DNA of 64,000 nucleotides from an uncultured Pelagibacteraceae bacterium (lineage in GTDB: Bacteria; Pseudomonadota; Alphaproteobacteria; Pelagibacterales; Pelagibacteraceae), in NCBI GenBank assembly GCA_902573835.1, contig CACGKZ010000003.1, forward strand, positions 35,803-99,802. Direction: 5' to 3'. This document shows positions 55,305-63,888 of the stretch, in pieces. The position numbers were made by a program, and so were the translations under genes. Under the pieces are notes generated by a model. It worked only from the letters and a program-made list of their open reading frames with translations, was not told the DNA's origin and made no database searches. Numbering within the stretch: the stretch's first letter is position 1; every line of letters starts with the position of its first letter.

Positions 55305-57137
55305 ATGGATAAAAATTTATACATTGATGCATCGCATCCAGATGAAACAAGAATCGTTCTTAAGTCAAACCTTTCTATCGAAGAATACGAATACGAAGAT
55401 AAGAATAGGTTAAATTTTAAGAACAATATTTACTTAGGAACAATTAGTAGAGTTGAGCCCTCTCTTCAAGCAGCTTTTGTAGATTTTGGAAGAATAAAAC
55501 ACGGATTTTTAGCTTTCAATGATATTCAGTCAGATTATTATCAAATTCCATCTGCTGATAAAGAAAAATTGAAAAGTGCAGAAGAAAAAATTCGTGAAGA
55601 TTTAAAAAATACCAACATAGAAGAAATTAGTAATCAAGAGACACCTTCAAATACTGAAAAAAATGAAAATTCAGAGGAGCAGAATAAAAATACTAATCCT
55701 CCAGTCTCAGAAAATAAAGTTAATTATAGAGAAAAACTTAAAAATACATACGGATTAAAAAAATATAGAATTCAAGAGGTAATTAAACCTGGACAAGTCA
55801 TATTGATACAGGTTTTAAAAGAAGAAAGAGGTCAAAAAGGTGCAGCTCTAACAACTTTTATATCTCTTGCAGGAAAATACATGGTTCTAATGCCTAACAC
55901 TGCAAAAGGCGGTGGAATTTCTAGAAAAATTTTTAATTCAAATGATAGGCAAAAAATTCGAGAAATTTTAAATAAAATAGAAATCCCAAAAAGTATGGGG
56001 GTTATTGTAAGAACGGCTGGGGCGAACAAAACTAAAAACGAAATAGAAAAGGATTTTCAGAATACTTTAAAAACCTGGGATGAAATAAAAGATAAGGCAG
56101 TTGTTTCGAATGCGCCTTCATTAATTTACGAAGAAGGAGATATTATTAAAAGAGCTTTAAGAGATATTTATGATAATGACACTAAATATATTTATGTAGA
56201 TGGAAATGAAGGTTATCAAAAAACAAAAAAATTTATGAAAGAGTTAATGCCAAAAAATGCAAAATACGTTAAAAAATATCGAGGCAAAATACCTTTATTT
56301 CATGATGCTTCAATTGAAAAAGAATTAAATAATATTTTTGAACCTACCGTAAAACTTAAGTCAGGTGGATATTTGGTTATTAATCCAACTGAAGCTTTAG
56401 TAGCAATTGATATTAACTCTGGTCAATCAACAAAACAGATGAATATTGAAAAGACAGCTTTGAGTACAAATCTCGAGGCAGCTGAGGAAATTTGTAGACA
56501 AATTAAACTAAGAGATCTTTCTGGTCTTATAGTTATAGATTTTATTGATATGCTGAATTTTTATAACAAAAGGACAGTTGAGAAAAAAATGAGAGAGTGT
56601 GTCAGAAAAGATAGAGCTAGAATACAAATAGGCAGAATAAGCAATTTTGGTTTACTTGAAATGACTAGACAACGATTAAGAGAGGGATCAATTCAATGGG
56701 AAACTAATCTTTCTTTAGAGTCCTTTTCTCAAAAAATTGTTAAAAAGATCGAAATGTTGGCCTTTAACAATAAAATCAAGATCATAAAGGCTTATGTACC
56801 TGATAAAGTTAAATTATATATTGAAAGTAATTTATCTAAAGAGCTGGCTTATTTTCAAAAAAAATATGCTTACAAAATAGAATTTTTAGAAAAAGCACAA
56901 TTTATTATACCTGAGTACAAAATTGAATTACTCAACAAATCAAAAAAAATAATGAACAAAATAGAACATGTAAGTCAAATAAAATATTTAAATTCAAAAG
57001 TGGAAAAAAATTCAAAAACTCAGATAATTGATAAAAAAAGTCAAAAGACATTAACAAAAAAAATAAAAAGTAGAGAAGAGTCAAAAAAAGAGAAAAAACC
57101 TAGAACTTTATGGATAAGGAAAAAAAAAGCTAGCTAA
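55305..57137 (+). CDS. rne: Ribonuclease E/G
   Basis: This endoribonuclease of mRNA decay and rRNA processing has 610 residues. An S1 RNA-binding domain begins near residue 35 (NIYLGTISRVEPSLQAAFVDFG) and is interrupted by an acidic/Asn-rich insertion at about residues 85-140. The 5' sensor/RNase H-like core ends in the DNase I-like catalytic sites IDINSGQ (aspartate near 369) and VIDFIDM (aspartate near 412), then FGLLEMTRQRLR. After that point the CPxC zinc-link of RNase E/G is missing (REGSIQWETNLSLESF instead). The tail after about residue 540 is short and lysine-rich, with no long scaffold. AGGA lies 11 nt before the ATG. Confidence 0.93.
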   Translation: MDKNLYIDASHPDETRIVLKSNLSIEEYEYEDKNRLNFKNNIYLGTISRVEPSLQAAFVDFGRIKHGFLAFNDIQSDYYQIPSADKEKLKSAEEKIREDLKNTNIEEISNQETPSNTEKNENSEEQNKNTNPPVSENKVNYREKLKNTYGLKKYRIQEVIKPGQVILIQVLKEERGQKGAALTTFISLAGKYMVLMPNTAKGGGISRKIFNSNDRQKIREILNKIEIPKSMGVIVRTAGANKTKNEIEKDFQNTLKTWDEIKDKAVVSNAPSLIYEEGDIIKRALRDIYDNDTKYIYVDGNEGYQKTKKFMKELMPKNAKYVKKYRGKIPLFHDASIEKELNNIFEPTVKLKSGGYLVINPTEALVAIDINSGQSTKQMNIEKTALSTNLEAAEEICRQIKLRDLSGLIVIDFIDMLNFYNKRTVEKKMRECVRKDRARIQIGRISNFGLLEMTRQRLREGSIQWETNLSLESFSQKIVKKIEMLAFNNKIKIIKAYVPDKVKLYIESNLSKELAYFQKKYAYKIEFLEKAQFIIPEYKIELLNKSKKIMNKIEHVSQIKYLNSKVEKNSKTQIIDKKSQKTLTKKIKSREESKKEKKPRTLWIRKKKAS

Positions 57138-57906
57138 TTAAATCTTTTTCTGGAGAAGAAGCTCTAGCGAAATTATTTTTTTTCATTCGCCCTGATAAAA
57201 AAGATTTTCTACCTGATATAACGGCATATTTAAAAGCTTCAGCCATTTGGACAGGCTTTTTTGCTAAAGCAATGGCTGAATTGATTAAAACCCCATCACA
57301 TCCCATCTCCATTGCTATTGTTGCGTCTGAAGCAGTTCCAATACCTGCATCAATTATAACGGGCACCTTAGATTGTTTTATTATTAATGAAATATTTAGT
57401 TTGTTATGTATTCCAAGTCCAGAGCCAATTGGTGCAGCCAAAGGCATAATAGCTGAAGCTCCCATGTCTTCCAACCTTTTTGCATGTAATGGATCATCGG
57501 TGCAATAAACTAAGACTTTAAATCCCTCCTTAACTAAAACTTTTGTTGTCTTTAAAGTCTCAATCATGTCAGGATATAAAGTTTTTTTATCACCTAATAT
57601 TTCTAACTTTACCATTTTCCATCCTCCAATCTCTCTAGCTAATCTTAAAGTTCTTAGTGCATCGTTAGAATTAAAACATCCAGCGGTATTTGGGAGGTAA
57701 CTAATTTTTTTTGGATTTACATAGTCCATTAGCAGAGGTTTTTTTTTGTCTGAAATATTAACTCGTCTTACTGCAACTGTTACCATATCCGCGCCAGATG
57801 ATTTGATGGCTTTTGCAGTCTCAATAAGATTTTTGTATTTACCTGTTCCAACTATTAGCCTGGATTTAAGTATTTTTTTACCAATTTTGAAAATATCTTT
57901 TTTCAT
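57130..57906 (-). CDS. thiG: Thiazole synthase
   Basis: ThiG builds the thiazole phosphate of thiamine from deoxyxylulose phosphate, ThiS thiocarboxylate and dehydroglycine. From the ATG at 57906 the protein has 258 residues with the TIM-barrel motifs SRLIVGTGKYKN, SGADMVTVAVRRVN, LPNTAGCFNSNDALRTLRLA, the Schiff-base lysine region MVKLEILGDKKTLYPD, and GIGTASDATIAMEMGCDGVLINSA. A TTG five codons upstream (57921) would overlap thiS and is less likely. It follows thiS by 1 nt. SAR11 is known to need an external pyrimidine precursor for thiamine, so keeping the thiazole branch fits. Confidence 0.95.
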   Translation of the reverse strand: MKKDIFKIGKKILKSRLIVGTGKYKNLIETAKAIKSSGADMVTVAVRRVNISDKKKPLLMDYVNPKKISYLPNTAGCFNSNDALRTLRLAREIGGWKMVKLEILGDKKTLYPDMIETLKTTKVLVKEGFKVLVYCTDDPLHAKRLEDMGASAIMPLAAPIGSGLGIHNKLNISLIIKQSKVPVIIDAGIGTASDATIAMEMGCDGVLINSAIALAKKPVQMAEAFKYAVISGRKSFLSGRMKKNNFARASSPEKDLIS

Positions 57907-57907
57907 C

Positions 57908-58111
57908 TTACCCCCCACCAATAAATTGAACTATCTCGATTTTATCATTATTTTTCAATTTTTTTTTACCGTACTTGTTTTGAGGTATTATTTTGCCATT
58001 TAGTTCTATTGCTACCTTTTTTCTATTTAATTTATATTTTTTTAACACTTCTTGTATTGAAAAATTTTGCCTTAAAACTACTTTTTTTCCATTTATTTGA
58101 ATTTTTGCCAT
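57908..58111 (-). CDS. thiS: Sulfur carrier protein ThiS
   Basis: This ubiquitin-like sulfur carrier is used by ThiG. The 67-residue protein begins MAKIQINGKKVVLR, has the hydrophobic VAIELNGKIIPQNKYG and ends in the obligatory Gly-Gly (KIEIVQFIGGG), the site that becomes the thiocarboxylate. Immediately followed by thiG. The promoter must lie in the 32-nt gap shared with aroQ, which contains TATATT-like elements only. Confidence 0.95.
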   Translation of the reverse strand: MAKIQINGKKVVLRQNFSIQEVLKKYKLNRKKVAIELNGKIIPQNKYGKKKLKNNDKIEIVQFIGGG

Positions 58112-58143
58112 AATTTAGTTATCTATATTAACTATACCGAACT

Positions 58144-58590
58144 ATGTTAAATATTTTAATTATCAACGGACCCAATCTTAACCTATTAGGTGAAAGGGAA
58201 AAAGATAAATATGGTAACACTTCCTTTGAAGAAGTTAAAAAAAATTGCTTATCTTTTTCAAAAAATCATAATATTAATCTAACTTTCTTTCAATCAAATG
58301 TTGAGGGTGAAATTGTGAATGAAATTCAAAAAGCAAGAGACAAACAAAAGTGTTTGATAATAAATGCTGGGGGATATACCCATACGTCTGTAGCAATTCA
58401 TGACGCTTTAAAAATTTTAAAAATCCCAATAATAGAGTTGCATATTACAAATATTTATAAAAGAGAAAATTTCAGACATAAGTCTTTGATAAGTAAAGTT
58501 GCAAATGGTATAATATGTGGATTAGGCGTGGAAGGCTATACTTTAGCCTTAAAAGCTTCTATAGATTTGATAAAAAATGAAAATAGATAA
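58144..58590 (+). CDS. aroQ: 3-Dehydroquinate dehydratase, type II
   Basis: This is step three of the shikimate pathway. The 148-residue protein has the AroQ signature LIINGPNLNLLGEREKDKYG with the catalytic tyrosine, INAGGYTHTSVAIHDAL with the histidine, and ELHITNIYKRENFRHKSL. The small size and motifs clearly exclude type I. Its end overlaps the accB start by 14 nt, and the aroQ-accB-accC order is widespread in Proteobacteria. Confidence 0.97.
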   Translation: MLNILIINGPNLNLLGEREKDKYGNTSFEEVKKNCLSFSKNHNINLTFFQSNVEGEIVNEIQKARDKQKCLIINAGGYTHTSVAIHDALKILKIPIIELHITNIYKRENFRHKSLISKVANGIICGLGVEGYTLALKASIDLIKNENR

Positions 58591-59005
58591 AAAATTAATT
58601 AAAGAGCTTGTAAGCTGTTTAAGTGAATTTAATATAACTGAAATCGAATATCAAGACGGGGGAAAAAAGATAAAAGTTTCTAAAGCAACTAAAGCTTTGC
58701 CAGATAAGGGCGTTACCAGTGCAGTAGTCTCTCCAAATAAAAGCGTTTTGTCCGATAACAATGATCAAGAAGGTACAAGAGTAAAATCACCAATAATAGG
58801 TACTGCATATTTAGCTCCTGAACCAGGTGCGAAAAAATTTATAAAAGTTGGTGATAAAATAAAAAAAGGTCAGACGGTGATGATAGTTGAGGCAATGAAA
58901 ACAATGAACCATGTTCCATCGTCAGCAGATGGGGTAGTAAAAAAAATTATGGTTAATGATGGTCAGCCTGTTGAGTTTGGTCAAACTCTTATTATTCTAG
59001 AATAA
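58577..59005 (+). CDS. accB: Biotin carboxyl carrier protein of acetyl-CoA carboxylase
   Basis: AccB carries carboxybiotin in fatty-acid synthesis. The 142-residue protein has an N-terminal helix region (KKLIKELVSCLSEFNITEIEY), a variable linker, and a C-terminal biotinyl domain with SPIIGTAYLAPEPGAKKF and the acceptor lysine K108 in VEAMKTMNHV. The usual EAMKMMN has one substitution (M to T) beside the lysine. The biotin should be attached by the BirA encoded at 10584-11096. It overlaps aroQ and precedes accC by 3 nt. Confidence 0.97.
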   Translation: MKIDKKLIKELVSCLSEFNITEIEYQDGGKKIKVSKATKALPDKGVTSAVVSPNKSVLSDNNDQEGTRVKSPIIGTAYLAPEPGAKKFIKVGDKIKKGQTVMIVEAMKTMNHVPSSADGVVKKIMVNDGQPVEFGQTLIILE

Positions 59006-59008
59006 AAA

Positions 59009-60346
59009 ATGTTTAAAAAAGTATTGATCGCTAATAGAGGTGAAATAGCTGTTAGAATAATTAGGGCTTGTAAAGAATGGGGAATTAGTACAGTGGCTGT
59101 ACATTCAGATGTTGACTCTGAGGCAATGCACGTAAGATTAGCCGATGAAAGCGTATGCATTGGATCACATCAACCTCAAAACAGTTATTTAAATATTTCT
59201 TCTTTAATGTCAGCTGTAGACTTAACTGGAGCTGAAGCTATTCATCCTGGTTATGGCTTTTTATCTGAAAATGCAAAATTTGCAGATGTGGTATCGAAAC
59301 ATGGAATAAAATTTATAGGACCTAGTTCCAAATTAATTGCTGAAATGGGAGACAAAATTCAAGCAAAAAAAATAGCAAAAAAAAATGGACTTCCTATTAT
59401 AGAGGGCTCTGATGGATCTGTAAAATCTTTTGAGGAAGCAAAAAGCTTGTGCAAAGATATAGGCTATCCTGTTCTTATAAAAGCAGCTGCTGGAGGAGGA
59501 GGAAAGGGAATGAAGATAGTTGAGAATGAATCTAATTTATCTGAATTATTTTCTTTAGCAAAAAATGAAGCAAAAAAATATTTTGGTAATGATGATTTAT
59601 ATATCGAGAAATATTTTAAAAACCCAAGACATATTGAGGTTCAAATTATGTCTGGAAAAAATAGAACTGTTCAGTTAGGAGAGAGGGATTGTTCTGTTCA
59701 AAGAAGACATCAAAAATTAATTGAAGAAACTCCAAGTCCAGTTTTAACTTTAGAGCAAAGAGCAGATTTATTGAATAAAACTGTAAAGATGGTAGAAAAT
59801 ATTGGATATGAGGGTGCAGGAACAGTTGAATTTATTTTTGAGAATGGAAAGTTTTACTTCCTTGAAATGAATACAAGAGTTCAAGTGGAACATCCAGTAA
59901 CTGAAGTACAAACAGGTATAGATATTGTTAAGGAGCAACTTTGGATCGCTTTTACTGGCAACACGGCATTAAAACAAAATGATATTAATCCAAGGGGACA
60001 TTCAATAGAATGCAGAATAAACGCAGAGGATCCAGCAAAAGATTTTCAACCAAGTCCTGGAATAATATCTGTTTGTCATCAACCATCGGGTTTTAGAACA
60101 AGAGTCGATGGTTCAATTTTTCAAGGTTGTAAAATTACACCCTATTATGACAGTCTAATAGCAAAAGTTATATGTAAAGGAAGAAACAGAACTGAAGCTA
60201 TTCAAAGAACATTAAGATCACTTGATGAATTTGTGTTAGAGGGGATTACGACAACAATAGAGTTACATAAAAAAATTCTAAAACATAAAAAATTTATAGA
60301 CTCTTCGTTTGATACTAATTGGTTAAGTAAAGAAAATTTTTTTTAA
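59009..60346 (+). CDS. accC: Biotin carboxylase of acetyl-CoA carboxylase
   Basis: AccC carboxylates the biotin on AccB using ATP and bicarbonate. The 445-residue protein has the N-terminal LIANRGEIAVRIIRACKEWG, HPGYGFLSENAKFAD, the ATP-grasp glycine loop KAAAGGGGKGMKIV, QLGERDCSVQRRHQKLIEE, and the catalytic EMNTRVQVEHPVTEV, with SIECRINAEDP near the end. All motifs are intact. The stop overlaps the opposing DUF2155 gene by 4 nt. Confidence 0.98.
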   Translation: MFKKVLIANRGEIAVRIIRACKEWGISTVAVHSDVDSEAMHVRLADESVCIGSHQPQNSYLNISSLMSAVDLTGAEAIHPGYGFLSENAKFADVVSKHGIKFIGPSSKLIAEMGDKIQAKKIAKKNGLPIIEGSDGSVKSFEEAKSLCKDIGYPVLIKAAAGGGGKGMKIVENESNLSELFSLAKNEAKKYFGNDDLYIEKYFKNPRHIEVQIMSGKNRTVQLGERDCSVQRRHQKLIEETPSPVLTLEQRADLLNKTVKMVENIGYEGAGTVEFIFENGKFYFLEMNTRVQVEHPVTEVQTGIDIVKEQLWIAFTGNTALKQNDINPRGHSIECRINAEDPAKDFQPSPGIISVCHQPSGFRTRVDGSIFQGCKITPYYDSLIAKVICKGRNRTEAIQRTLRSLDEFVLEGITTTIELHKKILKHKKFIDSSFDTNWLSKENFF

Positions 60347-60858
60347 ACACTATCACAACTAACTAACCAAATATCATATATTGCGTGATCTATTGGGGTT
60401 AAAGAGGGATTTGATGAAAAAGTCCATCCATTAAAAATAAATACTTTTTCGTTTTGATTTTCTGAAATGTCTTTAACTTGAAGGTAAGCTACGGAGTCAT
60501 TTGTTTTTTTAGAATTATTAGAAATACCACATTTTAAAGCTTTTATCTCTAATAAGCCAAATTTGGCTGTTTCTCCCAATTTTATTTTTATTGGAAAAGT
60601 TTTGGCTGTTATTTTGTCTAAGCCAATTAAGTTAACAAATTTGATATTTTCTTTATTTTTGTCTTTTACGCTTCTCGTTTTAATTGAAATATTTGTATCT
60701 GAAATAGTTTCTTTATCATTTTCTAAATTTTCGTAACTTGGCTCTAATTTTTCTAAATTTATGATTGGAGCTGAAAGAATTTTATCTTCTGCATAAAGAC
60801 TAGTAAATGAGCTCAGAATAAAAAAATACAATATTAATTTAATTTTTCCAGGTTTCAT
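60343..60858 (-). CDS. DUF2155 domain protein, secreted
   Basis: Function is unknown. From the ATG at 60858 the 171-residue protein starts with a Sec signal peptide (MKPGKIKLILYFFILSS, cleavage probably after SLYA near residue 21), then a variable charged region. The C-terminal DUF2155 domain follows: IKLGETAKFGLLEIKALKC, DSVAYLQVKDISEN, FNGWTFSSNPSLTPIDHAIYDIWLVSC, ending with two conserved cysteines likely disulfide-bonded in the periplasm. It overlaps the NDUFA12 gene by 20 nt, the usual alphaproteobacterial pair. A longer reading up to 60981 lies inside that gene and is rejected. Confidence 0.87.
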   Translation of the reverse strand: MKPGKIKLILYFFILSSFTSLYAEDKILSAPIINLEKLEPSYENLENDKETISDTNISIKTRSVKDKNKENIKFVNLIGLDKITAKTFPIKIKLGETAKFGLLEIKALKCGISNNSKKTNDSVAYLQVKDISENQNEKVFIFNGWTFSSNPSLTPIDHAIYDIWLVSCDSV

Positions 60859-61195
60859 AATTTTTAAATTTAGTCTTTTTAGATATTTTATTTGGCTTAT
60901 ATGCTTTGCTGGATCCGGACAAATTTTGAGTGTGACCTTTCTGCCAGCTATATTTTTTTTGCGAACTGGAGGGTATCTCATTTATCGTATGATGAATCCA
61001 CAAAAACCAGTCAGATGTTATTTTTGTTGCTTCTATATCACTTTTGTAAATGACCCATCTTTCATCTTTTTTGTTTTTATAATATTTATTTCCAAATTCA
61101 TCTTGGCCAACGTATTTTCCTGAAAGCAAAGTTTTCAAAAATGTTCCAAAGGTATTTCTATTCCACCAAGTAAAAATTTGTTTTAATCCTATCAT
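60839..61195 (-). CDS. NDUFA12-family complex I accessory/assembly protein
   Basis: This is the bacterial homologue of the mitochondrial complex I accessory subunit NDUFA12 (B17.2), which in alphaproteobacteria binds the peripheral arm. From the ATG at 61195 the 118-residue protein shows the family pattern: FLKTLLSGKYVGQDEFGNKYY, ERWVIYKSDIEATKIT, and SDWFLWIHHTINEIPS, with a lysine-rich C-terminal half. An extra five codons upstream (61210) begin with a non-conserved stretch. It pairs with the DUF2155 gene and functionally with the nuo operon at 11096-24967. Confidence 0.93.
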   Translation of the reverse strand: MIGLKQIFTWWNRNTFGTFLKTLLSGKYVGQDEFGNKYYKNKKDERWVIYKSDIEATKITSDWFLWIHHTINEIPSSSQKKYSWQKGHTQNLSGSSKAYKPNKISKKTKFKNYETWKN

Positions 61196-61285
61196 ACTAA
61201 ATCCACACAATTTCTAATTGTATAATTATATTATAGACACTTACTACAATATATATATATGATCAATTATCAGATTCATCTTAAA

Positions 61286-62104
61286 ATGAAGAAATATTTA
61301 GTAGAAACTTATTATACCTGCACGTTCAAAACTGTTCATAGTTTAGACGAACTTAACGAAAAATCCATGTCGGATATTGATAAAAGAGATGATGGGGTTG
61401 TGGAAGTAATAGAAGTAAAATTGAATAATCGTAAAACGAAAAAAGTTGGTGAAAAAAATCTAGAAGGAGTTAAAAAAAAGGAAAAAGTAGAAATTATAGA
61501 AAAAAAAATCGAGAAAAAAGTTAATAATTTAGTTACAAACAAATCTGAAATTCATAATAAAATACAAACAAAATTAGGTAGTAGATTTAAAATGCCAGAT
61601 AGAAGAAAAGGCTATATACAAAAGTCTTCTATAGGTGAGCATAAAATATATTTGCACACCGGAGAATACGATGATGGAAAAATTGGTGAAATTTTTATAG
61701 ATACTAATAAAGAAGGAGAGTTGGTGAAGGCATTAATGAATAATTTTGCAATAGCGATTTCCTTAGGTTTACAATATGGAGTTCCTTTAGATGAATTTGT
61801 TGACGCGTTTATAGATACTAAATTCGAACCGTCCGGTAAAGTTGAGGGAAACGACAGAATTTTAAGCGCAACATCAATATTAGATTATGTCTTTCGAGAA
61901 TTAGCAATTTCATATTTAGGGAAAGAGGATTTAGCACATACCCCTTCAATTTCAAAAACACGGGGTAATAACGATTTTAATAGTGATGATAAATTCCTGA
62001 AAATTGTAAAAAATATTACTTCTAAAGGCTTTGTAAGAAGTAATTATGAGGAAAAATTAGTCGATTTAAGTGATATACGTTTAAATTTGAAAACTAAAAA
62101 TTAA
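61286..62104 (+). CDS. Stand-alone C-terminal (TSCPD-type) domain of class II ribonucleotide reductase
   Basis: It resembles only the C-terminal part of adenosylcobalamin-dependent ribonucleotide reductase NrdJ. From the ATG at 61286 it has 272 residues. An N-terminal module comes first ([20 protein letters not shown]), then a lysine/glutamate-rich linker at about residues 50-95. The NrdJ-like domain is clear: [73 protein letters not shown]. There is no catalytic barrel and a single cysteine (C12), so it cannot reduce nucleotides alone. The main NrdJ would be elsewhere. An ATG at 61259 would add nine residues. Role unknown: split subunit or regulator. Confidence 0.8.
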   Translation: MKKYLVETYYTCTFKTVHSLDELNEKSMSDIDKRDDGVVEVIEVKLNNRKTKKVGEKNLEGVKKKEKVEIIEKKIEKKVNNLVTNKSEIHNKIQTKLGSRFKMPDRRKGYIQKSSIGEHKIYLHTGEYDDGKIGEIFIDTNKEGELVKALMNNFAIAISLGLQYGVPLDEFVDAFIDTKFEPSGKVEGNDRILSATSILDYVFRELAISYLGKEDLAHTPSISKTRGNNDFNSDDKFLKIVKNITSKGFVRSNYEEKLVDLSDIRLNLKTKN

Positions 62105-63888
62105 CTTTTCTTTATATCTTTTTTGATGCTTAACTCTTTTAGTTGTTTATCATCTACATCTGATGGAGCTTTCATCATTAAATCTTGTGCATTTTGATTC
62201 ATAGGAAATAAAGTCACTTCTCTAATATTTTTTTCTTCAGCTAGTAGCATTACTATTCTATCCACTCCTGGTGCTATTCCACCATGAGGAGGTGCGCCAT
62301 AGCTTAATGCATTTATCATACCGCTGAACTTCTCATTTACCTCTTTTTTTTCGTATCCAGCTATTGAAAATATTTTATACATTAACTCTGGAATATGATT
62401 TCTTATCGCTCCTGAAGAAAGTTCCACGCCATTGCATACAATATCATATTGATACGCTTTAATTTTTAACGGTTCATTAAAATTTAATTTTTCTATATCA
62501 CCTTGGGGCATAGAAAAAGGATTATGACTGAACTTAACTTTTTTTGTTTGTTCATCTATTTCAAACATTGGATAGTCAACAATCCAACAAAAAGCATATT
62601 GGTTTTCGTCTATTAGGTTTAATTCTTTTGCAATTTTATCCCTAGAAATTGACAAAATTTTTTCAACTTCATTTTCATGACCACAGGCCATGAATAAACT
62701 ATCGCCAAAATCAATTTTACATATTTTCATAATCTCTTTGAGAGACTCTTCGCTAAAGAATTTGCCTATTGGACCTTTACCTGAAATCTTATCTGTCTTT
62801 TCTAAAGTAAAATAAGCTAGACCAGAGGCGCCTTGTTCTTTAGCCCATTTGTCAATATTATCAAAAAAACTTCTAGGCTTGTCTTTTGTATTTTTTGTTA
62901 TAATGCATCTTACTTTTGAACCTTTAGAAACCAATCTTTTAAATATATCAAATTTTACATCATCTCTAACAAATACCTTTGTAATGTCACTTATAATTAA
63001 GGGGTTTCTTAAGTCAGGTTTATCAGTTCCATATTTGAGCATAGCCTCCGCATATGGAATTCTAGGAAATTTAGTGTTAATTATTTTTTTTGAGGAAAAT
63101 TTTTTAAATAAACTAACCATTAAAGTTTCTAAAACTTTAAAAACATCTTCTTGTTCTACAAATGACATCTCAATATCTAATTGATAAAATTCACCCGGAC
63201 TTCTATCGGCTCTAGCATCTTCATCTCTAAAACATGGAGCTATTTGAAAGTATTTATCAAATCCTGAGACCATTATTAATTGTTTAAATTGTTGAGGCGC
63301 TTGTGGTAAGGCATAAAATTTTCCAGGATTTAGCCTGCTTGGTACTAAAAAATCTCGAGCACCCTCTGGACTTGATGAAGTCAAAATAGGAGTTTGAAAC
63401 TCTAAAAAACCTAATTTCATCATTTCAGATCTTATAAAAGATATAACTTTTGATCTTAAAATGATATTTTTATGCATTACTTCTCTTCTTAAATCTAAAA
63501 ATCTATATTTTAATCTTATATCCTCTGGATATTCTTGTTCACCAAATACGGGCATTGGCAATTCTTTTGCCTCGGCTAAGATTTTTATAACTTCAATGCT
63601 TATTTCGATCTTCCCTGTTACTAACTCAAAATTTTCTGTACCCTTTTCTCTTTTTATTACTTTGCCAGTGACACTAATGACTGACTCGGGTTTTATTTTT
63701 TCTAGTGTTTTAAAAAATTTATTTTTATTTTCAATTACACATTGGGTCAAACCAAAATGATCTCTGAGATCTATAAACAGTAAATTTCCATGGTCTCTTT
63801 TACGATGCACCCATCCTGACAAAGTAACAATTTTATTATTGTCTTTCTCTGTCAATTCTGAGCAGTTATGGGTTCTATATTTATTCAT
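62101..63888 (-). CDS. aspS: Aspartyl-tRNA synthetase
   Basis: It charges tRNA-Asp (one such tRNA is at 27517). The 595-residue bacterial-type protein has the N-terminal OB anticodon domain ([23 protein letters not shown]), motif 2 region [24 protein letters not shown], the GAD insertion, and motif 3 [19 protein letters not shown]. In alphaproteobacteria this form usually also makes Asp-tRNA-Asn for the amidotransferase route. Its ATG overlaps the stop of the preceding gene; its own stop overlaps that of the NrdJ-like gene. Confidence 0.97.
   Translation of the reverse strand: MNKYRTHNCSELTEKDNNKIVTLSGWVHRKRDHGNLLFIDLRDHFGLTQCVIENKNKFFKTLEKIKPESVISVTGKVIKREKGTENFELVTGKIEISIEVIKILAEAKELPMPVFGEQEYPEDIRLKYRFLDLRREVMHKNIILRSKVISFIRSEMMKLGFLEFQTPILTSSSPEGARDFLVPSRLNPGKFYALPQAPQQFKQLIMVSGFDKYFQIAPCFRDEDARADRSPGEFYQLDIEMSFVEQEDVFKVLETLMVSLFKKFSSKKIINTKFPRIPYAEAMLKYGTDKPDLRNPLIISDITKVFVRDDVKFDIFKRLVSKGSKVRCIITKNTKDKPRSFFDNIDKWAKEQGASGLAYFTLEKTDKISGKGPIGKFFSEESLKEIMKICKIDFGDSLFMACGHENEVEKILSISRDKIAKELNLIDENQYAFCWIVDYPMFEIDEQTKKVKFSHNPFSMPQGDIEKLNFNEPLKIKAYQYDIVCNGVELSSGAIRNHIPELMYKIFSIAGYEKKEVNEKFSGMINALSYGAPPHGGIAPGVDRIVMLLAEEKNIREVTLFPMNQNAQDLMMKAPSDVDDKQLKELSIKKDIKKS

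Noticed and set aside
60859..60981. Forty-one-residue N-terminal extension of the DUF2155 protein
   Set aside because: It runs inside the NDUFA12 gene in another frame; the ATG at 60858 begins a clean signal peptide.
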